A DNA stretch of 64,000 bases, taken from positions 16,126-80,125 of the forward strand of contig JBGTFE010000074.1 of NCBI GenBank assembly GCA_041747435.1, in the 5' to 3' direction. Made by a program: the position numbers and the translations under genes. The notes beneath the pieces are model-generated. The model saw only the letters and a list, made by a program, of their open reading frames with translations, was not told where the DNA came from and searched no databases. This DNA comes from JBGTFE01 sp041747435 (GTDB lineage: Bacteria > Acidobacteriota > Blastocatellia > Pyrinomonadales > Pyrinomonadaceae). Shown in pieces: positions 17,211 to 24,902 of this stretch (position 1 is its first letter; every line of letters begins with the position of its first letter).

Positions 17211-17885
17211 ATGAAAAAGCTTTTTTTCCTGAGCCTGGTTTTTGTTTTCACCGCCTGCGGCGCTTCTACAGTTGAACAGCGCACCGATCAAAATTTAAAC
17301 AAACCGCTGATCACCCCAAAGATAAAGACTGATAAACCGAAGATCGTTGCTTTTGGCGACAGTCTTACCGCTGGTTTCGGTTTGGCGGAAAAAGAATCTT
17401 ACCCGTATCTTTTGCAGCAAAAATTAACATCGGACGGATTTGATTATGAAGTTTTGAATGCCGGCGTTTCAGGCGAAACATCGCTCGGCGGATTGGAACG
17501 CGTCGATTGGGTTTTGGAAATGGAAAACGTCGAGATCTTGATTTTGGAGCTCGGCGCAAACGATCTTCTACGGGGTTTGCCGGTCGCAAAAATGAAGGAA
17601 AATCTCGCCCGGATAATAGAAAAAGCAAAAGCGAAAAAGGTAAAAGTTTTGCTTTGCGGAATGCTCGCGCCGCCATCGGTCGGAGCGCAATACGAGCGCG
17701 AATACACAAACGCCTTTCCCGATCTCGCCAGCGAACACAAAGTCGCTTTTTTGGCTTTTCTGCTCGAAAACGTCGCGCTCAACAAAGACCTCAACCAAGC
17801 CGACGGCATTCATCCGAACGCAAAAGGCGCCGTCGTAATGACCGAAAATATTTACAAAGCTCTGCAGCCGATGCTGAAGAAATAA
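17211..17885 (+). CDS. tesA: TesA-like SGNH esterase, predicted lipoprotein
   Basis: This SGNH-fold serine esterase/lysophospholipase has block I FGDSLTAGFG (nucleophile Ser), Gly in NAGVSGETSLGGL, block III LGANDLLRG, and block V DGIHPN with catalytic Asp and His. The order and spacing match TesA (acyl-CoA thioesterase I / arylesterase). The frame can start at a TTG three codons earlier, but ATG at 17211 gives a clean signal MKKLFFLSLVFVFTACG with lipobox FTAC, predicting a 224-residue lipoprotein. The lipid anchor differs from soluble periplasmic E. coli TesA. It is divergent from the ybbA-like gene, a conserved association. Confidence 0.88.
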   Translation: MKKLFFLSLVFVFTACGASTVEQRTDQNLNKPLITPKIKTDKPKIVAFGDSLTAGFGLAEKESYPYLLQQKLTSDGFDYEVLNAGVSGETSLGGLERVDWVLEMENVEILILELGANDLLRGLPVAKMKENLARIIEKAKAKKVKVLLCGMLAPPSVGAQYEREYTNAFPDLASEHKVAFLAFLLENVALNKDLNQADGIHPNAKGAVVMTENIYKALQPMLKK

Positions 17886-18334
17886 TGTAGTGACGCGCCC
17901 GATCAGCGAAGCGAAAAAGATTCAACCACGAATTAACACGAAACAACACGAAAATGGATTTTTCTTGTTTGGTGTTTTTTCGTGTCATTTGGTGTTTATT
18001 TTTATTCCGGTTTATTTGAAGTCTGCGTAGCAGACGAAAGCAAATAGCCCGCTTGAAACGTGGGGTAAGATTCGGATTCGAATCGCAAGCCCGCTTTAGC
18101 GCGCCGACGGAAATTGTTTCAAGATCATGTCAGAACCGGGAGCGGTAGCGACCGGTTGAAGTCTAGCATTTTGGTCGCTTGAATTTTTTGAATTGCCTTC
18201 GGCTAAACCAGCGTTTCGAGCCGGCTGTATTAAACCCGTCGCTACCGCTCCCGGTTCTGACCCGCAATTCGTAATTTTTCGTTGTTGTTCGTCGCGAATT
18301 CGATTAAAATTTGCGTGGCGGCGCGTGATCATAA
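17886..18334. other. Intergenic repeat-rich stretch without genes
   Basis: No credible gene is present. It holds an ACGAATTAACACGAAACAAC-type stretch (about 17930-17955) with a loosely complementary TTTTTCGTGTCATTTGGTG, a perfect GTCTGC-GTA-GCAGAC hairpin at 18021-18035, and the 24-bp REPIN listed separately. This is a landing zone for palindromic repeats. Confidence 0.6.
18129..18261. repeat. REPIN-like element with perfect 24-bp arms
   Basis: GTCAGAACCGGGAGCGGTAG.. (18129-18152) and its exact reverse complement (18238-18261) flank 85 bases. The arms themselves are not simple hairpins. A perfect pair after 85 bases of unrelated sequence implies recent insertion or selection to pair. It differs in sequence from the 4072-4194 element, so at least two repeat families exist here. 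Confidence 0.75.
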
Positions 18335-19006
18335 ATGGATGAAGAAAAAAAATTGCTTATTTCAGTTGGATTAATTCTTTTCGGTTGGTTTCTGGGGCAA
18401 GGTACGGAACTTTTCCGAAAATGGTCAATGAATCGCCGGCTGAAAGTCGCGTTATATGAAGAACTTCAAGATTTAGCCAGTATTCTCAATGCATTGCGAA
18501 TCTACTTCCTTCACCGTCTTGAAGGGCATTCGGTCGGTTTCTTAGAGACCAGCGAACCTTTACCACTCAATAATCAAATTTATACGAACAAATACACTGA
18601 TATTAGCTTAAAATTAAATCGCAACCAGAGATTATCTTATGAAACAATTCATGGTTTCATCAATGCCTTTAATAAACGCTTGGATCCAATAGCGCACTTA
18701 ACAATACGTGCGATTGAAACTCACGACTCAGAAATTTTTGACAAGCTGGGTGATATGCTCAAAGCTCAATACTTAAATATCGAGATGTTACGTTCGCGAA
18801 TTGGCTATCATTTGAGAAATCCTAGGAGACCGGCATTTGGAACTAATGACGAAGGAGTCTCGGAAATTCTAAAAGCCCAAAAAATCTGCATTGAGCAAAT
18901 TGAATCCCTAATAGAAAAATGGCAATCGGGTACGTTGGAAGACTATTTAGCCCAAAAAGAATTTCGGTATCAAATTCTTACGATGCCTTCCTCCGAAGAT
19001 AAATGA
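18335..19006 (+). CDS. Membrane-anchored protein of unknown function
   Basis: The 223-residue protein is not recognised. One hydrophobic segment near the N-terminus (LLISVGLILFGWFLGQGTEL, about 7-26) should anchor it, followed by a basic stretch RKWSMNRRLK and a long, mostly helical cytoplasmic domain. Its DNA is clearly more AT-rich than the flanking genes, suggesting horizontal acquisition. It is alone between a REPIN-bearing intergenic region and the radical SAM pair. Single-helix proteins of this kind are often seen in accessory gene patches, but no partner is adjacent. Confidence 0.65.
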   Translation: MDEEKKLLISVGLILFGWFLGQGTELFRKWSMNRRLKVALYEELQDLASILNALRIYFLHRLEGHSVGFLETSEPLPLNNQIYTNKYTDISLKLNRNQRLSYETIHGFINAFNKRLDPIAHLTIRAIETHDSEIFDKLGDMLKAQYLNIEMLRSRIGYHLRNPRRPAFGTNDEGVSEILKAQKICIEQIESLIEKWQSGTLEDYLAQKEFRYQILTMPSSEDK

Positions 19007-19104
19007 ATTGTCAACTGACGTAAATCTTGGACAAAATCCCCAATTTTTGTTAGGCTTTACCTTGCTTTTTCGGCATCCAATACAAAATTTTTATTTAATA
19101 AGAG

Positions 19105-19110
19105 TATAAT
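19105..19110 (+). promoter_or_regulatory. TATAAT box eight bases before the radical SAM start
   Basis: A perfect -10 hexamer ends only 8 bases before the ATG at 19119, and no Shine-Dalgarno sequence is present. If used, transcription would begin at or next to the A of ATG, giving a leaderless mRNA. The -35 region is poorly matched. Confidence 0.55.
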
Positions 19111-19118
19111 AAAACAAT

Positions 19119-21074
19119 ATGTTTAGTGATAATTTCAGACGCGGCGAAGGGAAAGGTAAGGGAAAAACCGGCTCGAAAGCCGCTTCGAAACTTGCCGATT
19201 TGGGTTGGAAAGCCTTTCAAGCCGTTAATAAATCTTTGCCCGAAGGCGAATCAATTACGCCGAATTGGGCGGCGGAACCGCTTTTGAAATCGTATGAGCG
19301 CACCGCGCCGCCGCTCGGTTTTCCGCGTGAGACGGATTCGCTTTGCCCGACGTGCGTGAAGAATGTGCGGAACGGTGTGATTGACAAATCTATTCCGCTC
19401 GAAATTTTGATGAATTCGCATCCGGGCGAGATCAAGGCGCAGATCGTCGAAGAAAACGGACAAGTTTTGATGAAGAAAACTTGCGCGACGCACGGCGAAT
19501 TTGTGGACGTTTTGGCGACCGATCCGGCATTTTTGGAACGCATCGAGAGTTTATTTTACGGGCGCGATTTTAAAGCGGCGGAAGACACGCACGTTCATCA
19601 TCACGGAACTTCGGACATCAAATTCGGACGCGGCGCGGTTTTGACGGTTGATTTGACAAACCGCTGCAATATGATGTGCAACCCGTGTTTTATGGACGCG
19701 AATCAGGTCGGCTATGTCCACGAACCGACGTTTGAAGACACGAAACAAATTCTTGACAACGCCGTTTCATTCAAACCGCGCCGACAGATCATCATTCTTT
19801 TTTCGGGCGGCGAACCGACGATTGCGCCGCACTTTTTGGAGTCGGTCGCGTATGCGAAAAAGGTCGGCTTTTACAGAATTTTAGCGGCGACGAATGGCAT
19901 TCGCTACGCCGAAGACATCGAGTTTTGCAAAGCCGCTAAAGAAGCCGGACAACACGGCGTTTATTTGCAATTCGACGGAACGAGCGAAGAAAAAAACAAA
20001 CATCGTGGCGTGGGAAATCTCTTTGACGTGAAACTCAAAGCGATTGAAAATCTCGCGTCGGTCGGCATCAAAGTTACGCTTGTAACGACGATTGTTAATA
20101 CGATCAATAACGATGCCATCGGCGACATCGTCAGATTTGCGGCGGAAAATATTGATAAAGTTCAGACGATTGCTTTTCAGCCGGTTTCATTTACCGGACG
20201 CGATGAAGATATTTCCGACAAAGACCGCATCGAGCAACGCTACACGCTGGCGGGAATGACGCACGATTTGAAAGATCAACTCGACGGCAACCTCGCGCTC
20301 GAACCACTTCGTGATTGGTTTCCGCTTTCTTCATATTCGGCGTTCACTTCCGTGATGGATATGCTGCAAGGCGCGGACGCGCCGTGGGGCTGGTCGTCGT
20401 GCAACTGTCATCCGAATTGCGGAATTTTTACGCTCGTCGTCGTTAATAAAAAGACGAACGAAATGCGTTCGCTGTTTGAGTTTTTCAATTATGAACAATT
20501 TATGCAGGACGTGGCGACGATCACCGACACGGCTCGCGGCAAGAAATTGACGATGGCTCAACTCGGAATGGCGATTATGCGAAATTACAACGCATCGAAC
20601 GCGCCGGAAGGTTTTCCGATCTCGCAAATTTTGAATCTTTTCAAACCGTCGTCCGCCGATTCAAATTCAGACCGCAATGACCGGATGAAAACGCGCGAAG
20701 AAGAAGACGTTTGGCGCGTTCTCTGTGTCGAGGGAATGTGGTTTCAGGATTTGTTCACATACGATTTTCGCCGCACGGAAATGTGTGTTATCCCTTATGG
20801 AACACAGGACGGCGAAATTTCATTCTGCGCTTACAACACCGGAGTCGGCTGGCGGCAAATCGTCGAAGAAATGAACAAAACCGCGTCTTTGAGTGAATGG
20901 TATAAAGAAAACGGTCGCCACGCCGTCTATGCGAAAGGCAAGGAAGTTCCGAATATCGAAAAAACGCGCAGTTTGAGTCTTCCGATAATTGCAAAAGTCT
21001 TGCAGGAAGATTTGGACAAACCGACCGCAACGCCTTATCTTGTTGAAGAAGAATCCGAAACGGTCTCAATATAG
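19119..21074 (+). CDS. Radical SAM enzyme of the COG1964/Tes type
   Basis: The 651-residue protein has a radical SAM core with CNMMCNPC (Cx3Cx2C, about 185-192) for the [4Fe-4S] cluster that cleaves S-adenosylmethionine, and the SAM-binding SGGEPTIAP. Before the core lies a cysteine pair (SLCPTCVKN) and a TCATHGEF segment. After it come CNCHPNCGIFTLVVV and a cluster-like MCVIPYGTQDGEISFCAYNT. These N- and C-terminal cysteine motifs recall the family that includes archaeal tetraether synthase (Tes/GDGT-MAS), which joins lipid tails by C-C bonds. By inference it could act on membrane lipids, as Acidobacteriota are known for iso-diabolic acid and branched tetraethers. A second radical SAM gene follows after 2 bases. 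Confidence 0.8.
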   Translation: MFSDNFRRGEGKGKGKTGSKAASKLADLGWKAFQAVNKSLPEGESITPNWAAEPLLKSYERTAPPLGFPRETDSLCPTCVKNVRNGVIDKSIPLEILMNSHPGEIKAQIVEENGQVLMKKTCATHGEFVDVLATDPAFLERIESLFYGRDFKAAEDTHVHHHGTSDIKFGRGAVLTVDLTNRCNMMCNPCFMDANQVGYVHEPTFEDTKQILDNAVSFKPRRQIIILFSGGEPTIAPHFLESVAYAKKVGFYRILAATNGIRYAEDIEFCKAAKEAGQHGVYLQFDGTSEEKNKHRGVGNLFDVKLKAIENLASVGIKVTLVTTIVNTINNDAIGDIVRFAAENIDKVQTIAFQPVSFTGRDEDISDKDRIEQRYTLAGMTHDLKDQLDGNLALEPLRDWFPLSSYSAFTSVMDMLQGADAPWGWSSCNCHPNCGIFTLVVVNKKTNEMRSLFEFFNYEQFMQDVATITDTARGKKLTMAQLGMAIMRNYNASNAPEGFPISQILNLFKPSSADSNSDRNDRMKTREEEDVWRVLCVEGMWFQDLFTYDFRRTEMCVIPYGTQDGEISFCAYNTGVGWRQIVEEMNKTASLSEWYKENGRHAVYAKGKEVPNIEKTRSLSLPIIAKVLQEDLDKPTATPYLVEEESETVSI

Positions 21075-21076
21075 AA

Positions 21077-21988
21077 ATGAAAGTCGCCAAAACGTTAAAA
21101 AATCTTGGCGGGCTTGCCAAGCTGATGGTGTTTGGCATGCCGGACAATGCCGTCGGTTCGATTGACGTTACAAAACGCTGTAATCTGCGCTGTGAACATT
21201 GTTATTTTTTCGCCGAAGAACACAAAGAGCGCGAACTGACGATCGAAGAATGGACGGAAAAATTCGAGGCGATGAAGGCGGCGGGCGATCCGATGTTGCT
21301 TTGCACATGGGTTGGCGGCGAACCGATGGTTCGCAAACCTTTGATCGACATTGGGCGGAAATATTTCAAACACAATACGGTTGTTACGAACGGCACGATG
21401 GAATTGCCTGATTGGACGGATGTAACCTGGGTGATCTCGATTGACGGCACGGAAGAAGCGTTTGAAAAAATGCGTGCGCCGGGAATTTATAACAAAATCA
21501 AGGACAATATAAAACGTCATCCAACTTTACGAATCCAGATTTCGTGTGTCATTACGAGTCTGACAAAAGACTGCATCGAAGATTTGGTCGAGGAATGGAA
21601 AGACCTCGCAAGCGGCGGAATTATTTTCGATTTCTTTACGCCGGTTAATAAATTGGACGAATCTCTGTGGCTCGATTGGGACGAGCGCGACGCGATGATT
21701 GATAGAATCTTTGAACTCAAAAAGAAATATCCGGGCAAAATAAATATGCTCGATTCGACGCTCGATCTGATGCGTTCAAACAATTCAAAGAAAGTTACGG
21801 ATAATTGCTTATTTAAAGAAAAAGCTTTCACGCTCGGCGCGGACGGCAAAGACAAAGGCAAATGTATGATGGGCAACAACGCCGATTGCGACAAATGCGG
21901 TTGCGTCGTGCCGTTTTATATGGCGACGATGAATTCGCCAAAACTTCTCGTAAAAGAAGCCTTGAAAAAAGCCGTCGGCAGAAACTGA
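21077..21988 (+). CDS. Second radical SAM enzyme of the tandem pair
   Basis: The 303-residue protein has CNLRCEHC (Cx3Cx2C, about 35-42), a WVGGEPMVRKP GGE-like motif, TNGTMELP and VISIDGTEEAFEKMR, all typical of a radical SAM core. The C-terminus holds a further cysteine set (DNCLF, GKCMMG, ADCDKCGC), likely binding an auxiliary iron-sulphur cluster in the manner of SPASM/twitch domains. It begins 2 bases after the COG1964-type gene, so the two are surely cotranslated and probably act on the same pathway. No substrate-binding domain or RiPP precursor-like small gene is seen beside it. The exact reaction is unknown. Confidence 0.85.
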   Translation: MKVAKTLKNLGGLAKLMVFGMPDNAVGSIDVTKRCNLRCEHCYFFAEEHKERELTIEEWTEKFEAMKAAGDPMLLCTWVGGEPMVRKPLIDIGRKYFKHNTVVTNGTMELPDWTDVTWVISIDGTEEAFEKMRAPGIYNKIKDNIKRHPTLRIQISCVITSLTKDCIEDLVEEWKDLASGGIIFDFFTPVNKLDESLWLDWDERDAMIDRIFELKKKYPGKINMLDSTLDLMRSNNSKKVTDNCLFKEKAFTLGADGKDKGKCMMGNNADCDKCGCVVPFYMATMNSPKLLVKEALKKAVGRN

Positions 21989-21990
21989 TC

Positions 21991-23676
21991 TTAATCCAGA
22001 TTCTCTAACAAGATTTCCAAACCTCTTTTCACGTCCGCGCCGAGATGCACACGCAAAGCGCGGCGTTTTCTATCCAATAAAACCTGAAAATCTCCGCGAG
22101 CCTGAGCAGATTTCACTACCCCGAATGTAAATTTTTGTTCGGGAACGGCGAAATCTTCCGCGTCGTCCGATGTGATTTGCAAAAACACGCCATTGTTTGC
22201 GCCGCCTTTGTAGGCTTGTCCGGTTGAATGAAGAAATCTTGGACCAAAACCGAGGCAGGTCGCGCAATTGTATTTCTTTAAGATCTTTTTCCGTATGGCT
22301 TGCAATAGTTCTTCGTTTTCCCGGTTCATTTCCACATATGCGAGCAGCGCAAAATAATCATTTTTCTTGACGCGTTCTAAATGCGTGGCGAGATAACCGG
22401 CGAGCGTTTTTTCGCGAACTCGCGCGCTGATGTCGGCGACATTGTCACCATCGGAAAAAAACTTGATTTCGTCTTCGAAAAATGCGTTTTCCGCGGGCAG
22501 CGAACCTTTTTCTTCGTATTCTTCGGTCAATTTTTTGGCTTCGATCTTTGCCGCTTCAACATCGGGCTGATTAAACGGATTGATTTTCATAATCGCGCCC
22601 GCGATAGCCGTCGCAAACTCCCAACGGAAAAATTCCTGTCCGAGATCCATCTTGTCTTCTAAAACGATTTTCACAAGCGGCAAACCCGAATTTTCCAACA
22701 AAGCGATCCTTTCATCAAGAGAATTCTCGCGCGAATCTTTCAATTGTAAATAAGCAAAAACACGGTCGTCGCCATAATCTTCAAAGTCGAGCAGCGGTTC
22801 ACGGTCAACGGGAATTATCGAAACGCCTTGTTTTCCGGTGCTCTCGGCAATAAGTTGTTCCATCCACGCGCCGACATCGTAAATCTCTGGCGATGTAAAA
22901 ATCGTTAATTTATCGCGTTTGTTTTGATGGCAAACGCCTAGGATAATTCCGAGGATCGCACCCGTGTTTTCTCTTGGATCTTCAATTCTGCAATTTTCGA
23001 CCATTTCCGAAGCGCGCTTCAAAAAATCTTCAACATCGATCTGCATAGCCGCCGCCGCTGTCATTCCGAAAGGCGAAAGCGCGGAAAATCTGCCGCCGAT
23101 CTCGGGATCGCCGAAAAGGATTTTCCGAAAATTGTCGTTTTCGGCGATCTGCTGCATTTTCGAGTCAGGATCGGTGATCGCGACAAACTGCTTTCCGGCG
23201 TTTTTGGCGCCGACAAATCCCGACACACGCTCGAAAAAATATTGTTTGAAACAATTCGGCTCGAGTGTCGAACCTGATTTGCTGGCGACAATAAAAAGCG
23301 TGTCGGCGAGATCCAATTTGCTTTCGAGCGTTTTGATCTGCGCCGGAACGGTCGAATCGAGGACGTGAAAATTCTTTTTGCCGAAGGTTATCGAAAAAAC
23401 TTCGGGACAAAGCGAACTGCCGCCCATTCCGAGCAAAACTATGTCTTTGAAATTTTTTGCGTCCGCCGCAAAATCGCGATATTTCTGCAAATCGTTCAAG
23501 TCCGCTTCAACGACGCCGAGCCAGCCGAGCCATTTCGCCTCGTCGTCACCGGTCCAAACGCTCGCGTCTTTTTGCCATATGCGCGCGATCTTATTTTCAT
23601 TTTGCCATTTATCCATTTCGGCGCGAACGGCTTTTCCCAAATCGTCCGGCAGCGAAAAAGTTAAAGAATTAAGCAT
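21991..23676 (-). CDS. pgi: Glucose-6-phosphate isomerase (stand-alone form of the Tal-PGI fusion domain)
   Basis: PGI interconverts glucose 6-phosphate and fructose 6-phosphate. The 561-residue protein has two SIS-type sugar-isomerase segments: VLLGMGGSSLCPEVFS (about 99-114) and VASKSGSTLEPN (about 149-160), the phosphate-binding region. It is followed by EIGGRFSALSPFG, FNQPDVEAAK and a C-terminal FLHSTGQAYKGG. The sequence resembles the PGI half of bifunctional transaldolase-PGI proteins more than E. coli Pgi. No transaldolase part is encoded upstream; the frame begins at a clean ATG after a non-coding gap. It is convergent with the radical SAM pair, with only 2 bases between stops. Confidence 0.85.
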   Translation of the reverse strand: MLNSLTFSLPDDLGKAVRAEMDKWQNENKIARIWQKDASVWTGDDEAKWLGWLGVVEADLNDLQKYRDFAADAKNFKDIVLLGMGGSSLCPEVFSITFGKKNFHVLDSTVPAQIKTLESKLDLADTLFIVASKSGSTLEPNCFKQYFFERVSGFVGAKNAGKQFVAITDPDSKMQQIAENDNFRKILFGDPEIGGRFSALSPFGMTAAAAMQIDVEDFLKRASEMVENCRIEDPRENTGAILGIILGVCHQNKRDKLTIFTSPEIYDVGAWMEQLIAESTGKQGVSIIPVDREPLLDFEDYGDDRVFAYLQLKDSRENSLDERIALLENSGLPLVKIVLEDKMDLGQEFFRWEFATAIAGAIMKINPFNQPDVEAAKIEAKKLTEEYEEKGSLPAENAFFEDEIKFFSDGDNVADISARVREKTLAGYLATHLERVKKNDYFALLAYVEMNRENEELLQAIRKKILKKYNCATCLGFGPRFLHSTGQAYKGGANNGVFLQITSDDAEDFAVPEQKFTFGVVKSAQARGDFQVLLDRKRRALRVHLGADVKRGLEILLENLD

Positions 23677-23703
23677 AGAAACAATTTATCACAATGCAGA
23701 AAC

Positions 23704-23765
23704 GCCGCACTAAGTAAGGGTGTCTTTCGCGCTTCGTGCTTATAGCAAGCAAGGTTGCTTGCGCT
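23704..23765. repeat. GCACTAAGTAAGGG-type dispersed palindrome
   Basis: GCCGCACTAAGTAAGGGTGTC at the left resembles the arm of the 5399-5473 repeat (GCACGGAGTAAGGGCG) and the 35489-35511 copy. To its right lies AGCAAGCAAGGTTGCTTGCG, a short palindrome. It fills the gap between the divergent pgi and ada genes. Confidence 0.45.
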
Positions 23766-23820
23766 CCAGTTAAAAAAATTGCAGCGCAATTTTCGGATAG
23801 ATTTCGTGTTTTGCATCGAA

Positions 23821-23826
23821 TAAAAT
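23821..23826 (+). promoter_or_regulatory. TAAAAT box seven bases before the ada start
   Basis: TAAAAT ends 7 bases before ATG at 23834; no ribosome site is seen. It is flanked by TTGCA and TGCAA, which could form an operator. An AGCGCA word (about 23783-23788) upstream faintly resembles the E. coli Ada box AAAGCGCA. Confidence 0.4.
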
Positions 23827-23833
23827 TGCAAAC

Positions 23834-24865
23834 ATGGAAACGGAAATTTTTTGGAAAGCAATTCAAAAGAGCGATGCGAGATTTAATGGCGCATTTGTTT
23901 ACGGCGTAAATTCGACGCACATTTACTGCAAACCGTCGTGCGCATCGAAACTGCCGAAACGCGAGAATGTCGAATTTTTCGAAGACTTTAATAAAGCTGA
24001 ACGAAAAGGCTTTCGCGCGTGTCTGCGATGCTGCCCGAAGTCTGAAAAAGCTGATCCGCAAATCGAAAGCGTGTTGCGCGCCGTGGATATTCTTGCGTCC
24101 GGCGAGCAAATTTCGCTCGAAAATTTGAGCGCGGAATTAAATTTGAGCGCGGCGCATTTGCAGAAGGTTTTCAAGGAAATTATCGGCGTTTCGCCAAAGA
24201 AATTTGCGGAAATAAAACGTCTGGAACAATTTAAAAATGAGGTCAGAAAGGGAAGCGATGTAACCAGCGCGATGTATGATGCAGGTTTTGGTTCGTCGAG
24301 TCGCTTGTATGAAAACGTTTCCGCAAAACTCGGCATGACGCCGAAAACTTACGCCAAAAAAGGCGAAAATATGAGAATTGATTACACGATAACCGAATGT
24401 AGTTTAGGAAAATTGCTGGTTGCGCGCACCGAAAAAGGCGTTTGCGCCGTCGCATTCGGAGACGATGAGCCGACATTGGCGGAAAATTTCTTTAATGAAT
24501 ATAAAAACGCGGAGATCTCGGCAAACAGAAAAAATCTGAAAGATTTTGTTCGCGCGGTTATCGCAAACCTTGAGGGAAAAAACAAATCGCTGGATTTGCC
24601 ACTCGATCTGCAGGGAAGCGCTTTTCAGATGCGCGTCTGGGACGCCTTGCGCAAAATTCCATATGGCGAAACGGTATCTTACTCGGACATCGCGGAAAAG
24701 ATCGGCAATAATAACGCGGTTCGCGCCGTCGCGACGGCTTGCGCATCAAATCGCACGGCGCTAGTCGTTCCCTGTCATCGCGTCGTCGGAAAAAACGGAA
24801 ATTTAAGTGGTTATCGCTGGGGAATCGAACGGAAACAGAAGCTTCTCGAAAAAGAAAGACGATAG
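23834..24865 (+). CDS. ada: Ada: methylphosphotriester/O6-methylguanine methyltransferase and activator
   Basis: Ada repairs alkylated DNA by irreversible methyl transfer to its own cysteines and, once methylated, activates the adaptive response. The 343-residue protein has all four parts: the zinc-binding N-terminal domain with Cys32, Cys36, Cys63 and Cys66 (IYCKPSCASK ... RACLRCCP), an AraC-type helix-turn-helix region (about 80-170), the methyltransferase lid, and the catalytic domain with VVPCHRVVGK (Cys314). Length equals that of E. coli Ada (354). It seems autoregulated from its own promoter. A TPR protein gene follows in the same direction after 37 bases, apparently with a separate promoter. 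Confidence 0.96.
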   Translation: METEIFWKAIQKSDARFNGAFVYGVNSTHIYCKPSCASKLPKRENVEFFEDFNKAERKGFRACLRCCPKSEKADPQIESVLRAVDILASGEQISLENLSAELNLSAAHLQKVFKEIIGVSPKKFAEIKRLEQFKNEVRKGSDVTSAMYDAGFGSSSRLYENVSAKLGMTPKTYAKKGENMRIDYTITECSLGKLLVARTEKGVCAVAFGDDEPTLAENFFNEYKNAEISANRKNLKDFVRAVIANLEGKNKSLDLPLDLQGSAFQMRVWDALRKIPYGETVSYSDIAEKIGNNNAVRAVATACASNRTALVVPCHRVVGKNGNLSGYRWGIERKQKLLEKERR

Positions 24866-24890
24866 ACTTTCAAATTCCTCGAATGGCTTG

Positions 24891-24896
24891 TAAAAT
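24891..24896 (+). promoter_or_regulatory. TAAAAT box six bases before the TPR protein start
   Basis: TAAAAT ends 6 bases before ATG at 24903, with a weak -35 (TTTCAA) 17 bases upstream. No Shine-Dalgarno sequence intervenes. The geometry repeats that seen before ada, brnT and the radical SAM gene. Confidence 0.4.
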
Positions 24897-24902
24897 CGGC
24901 GT

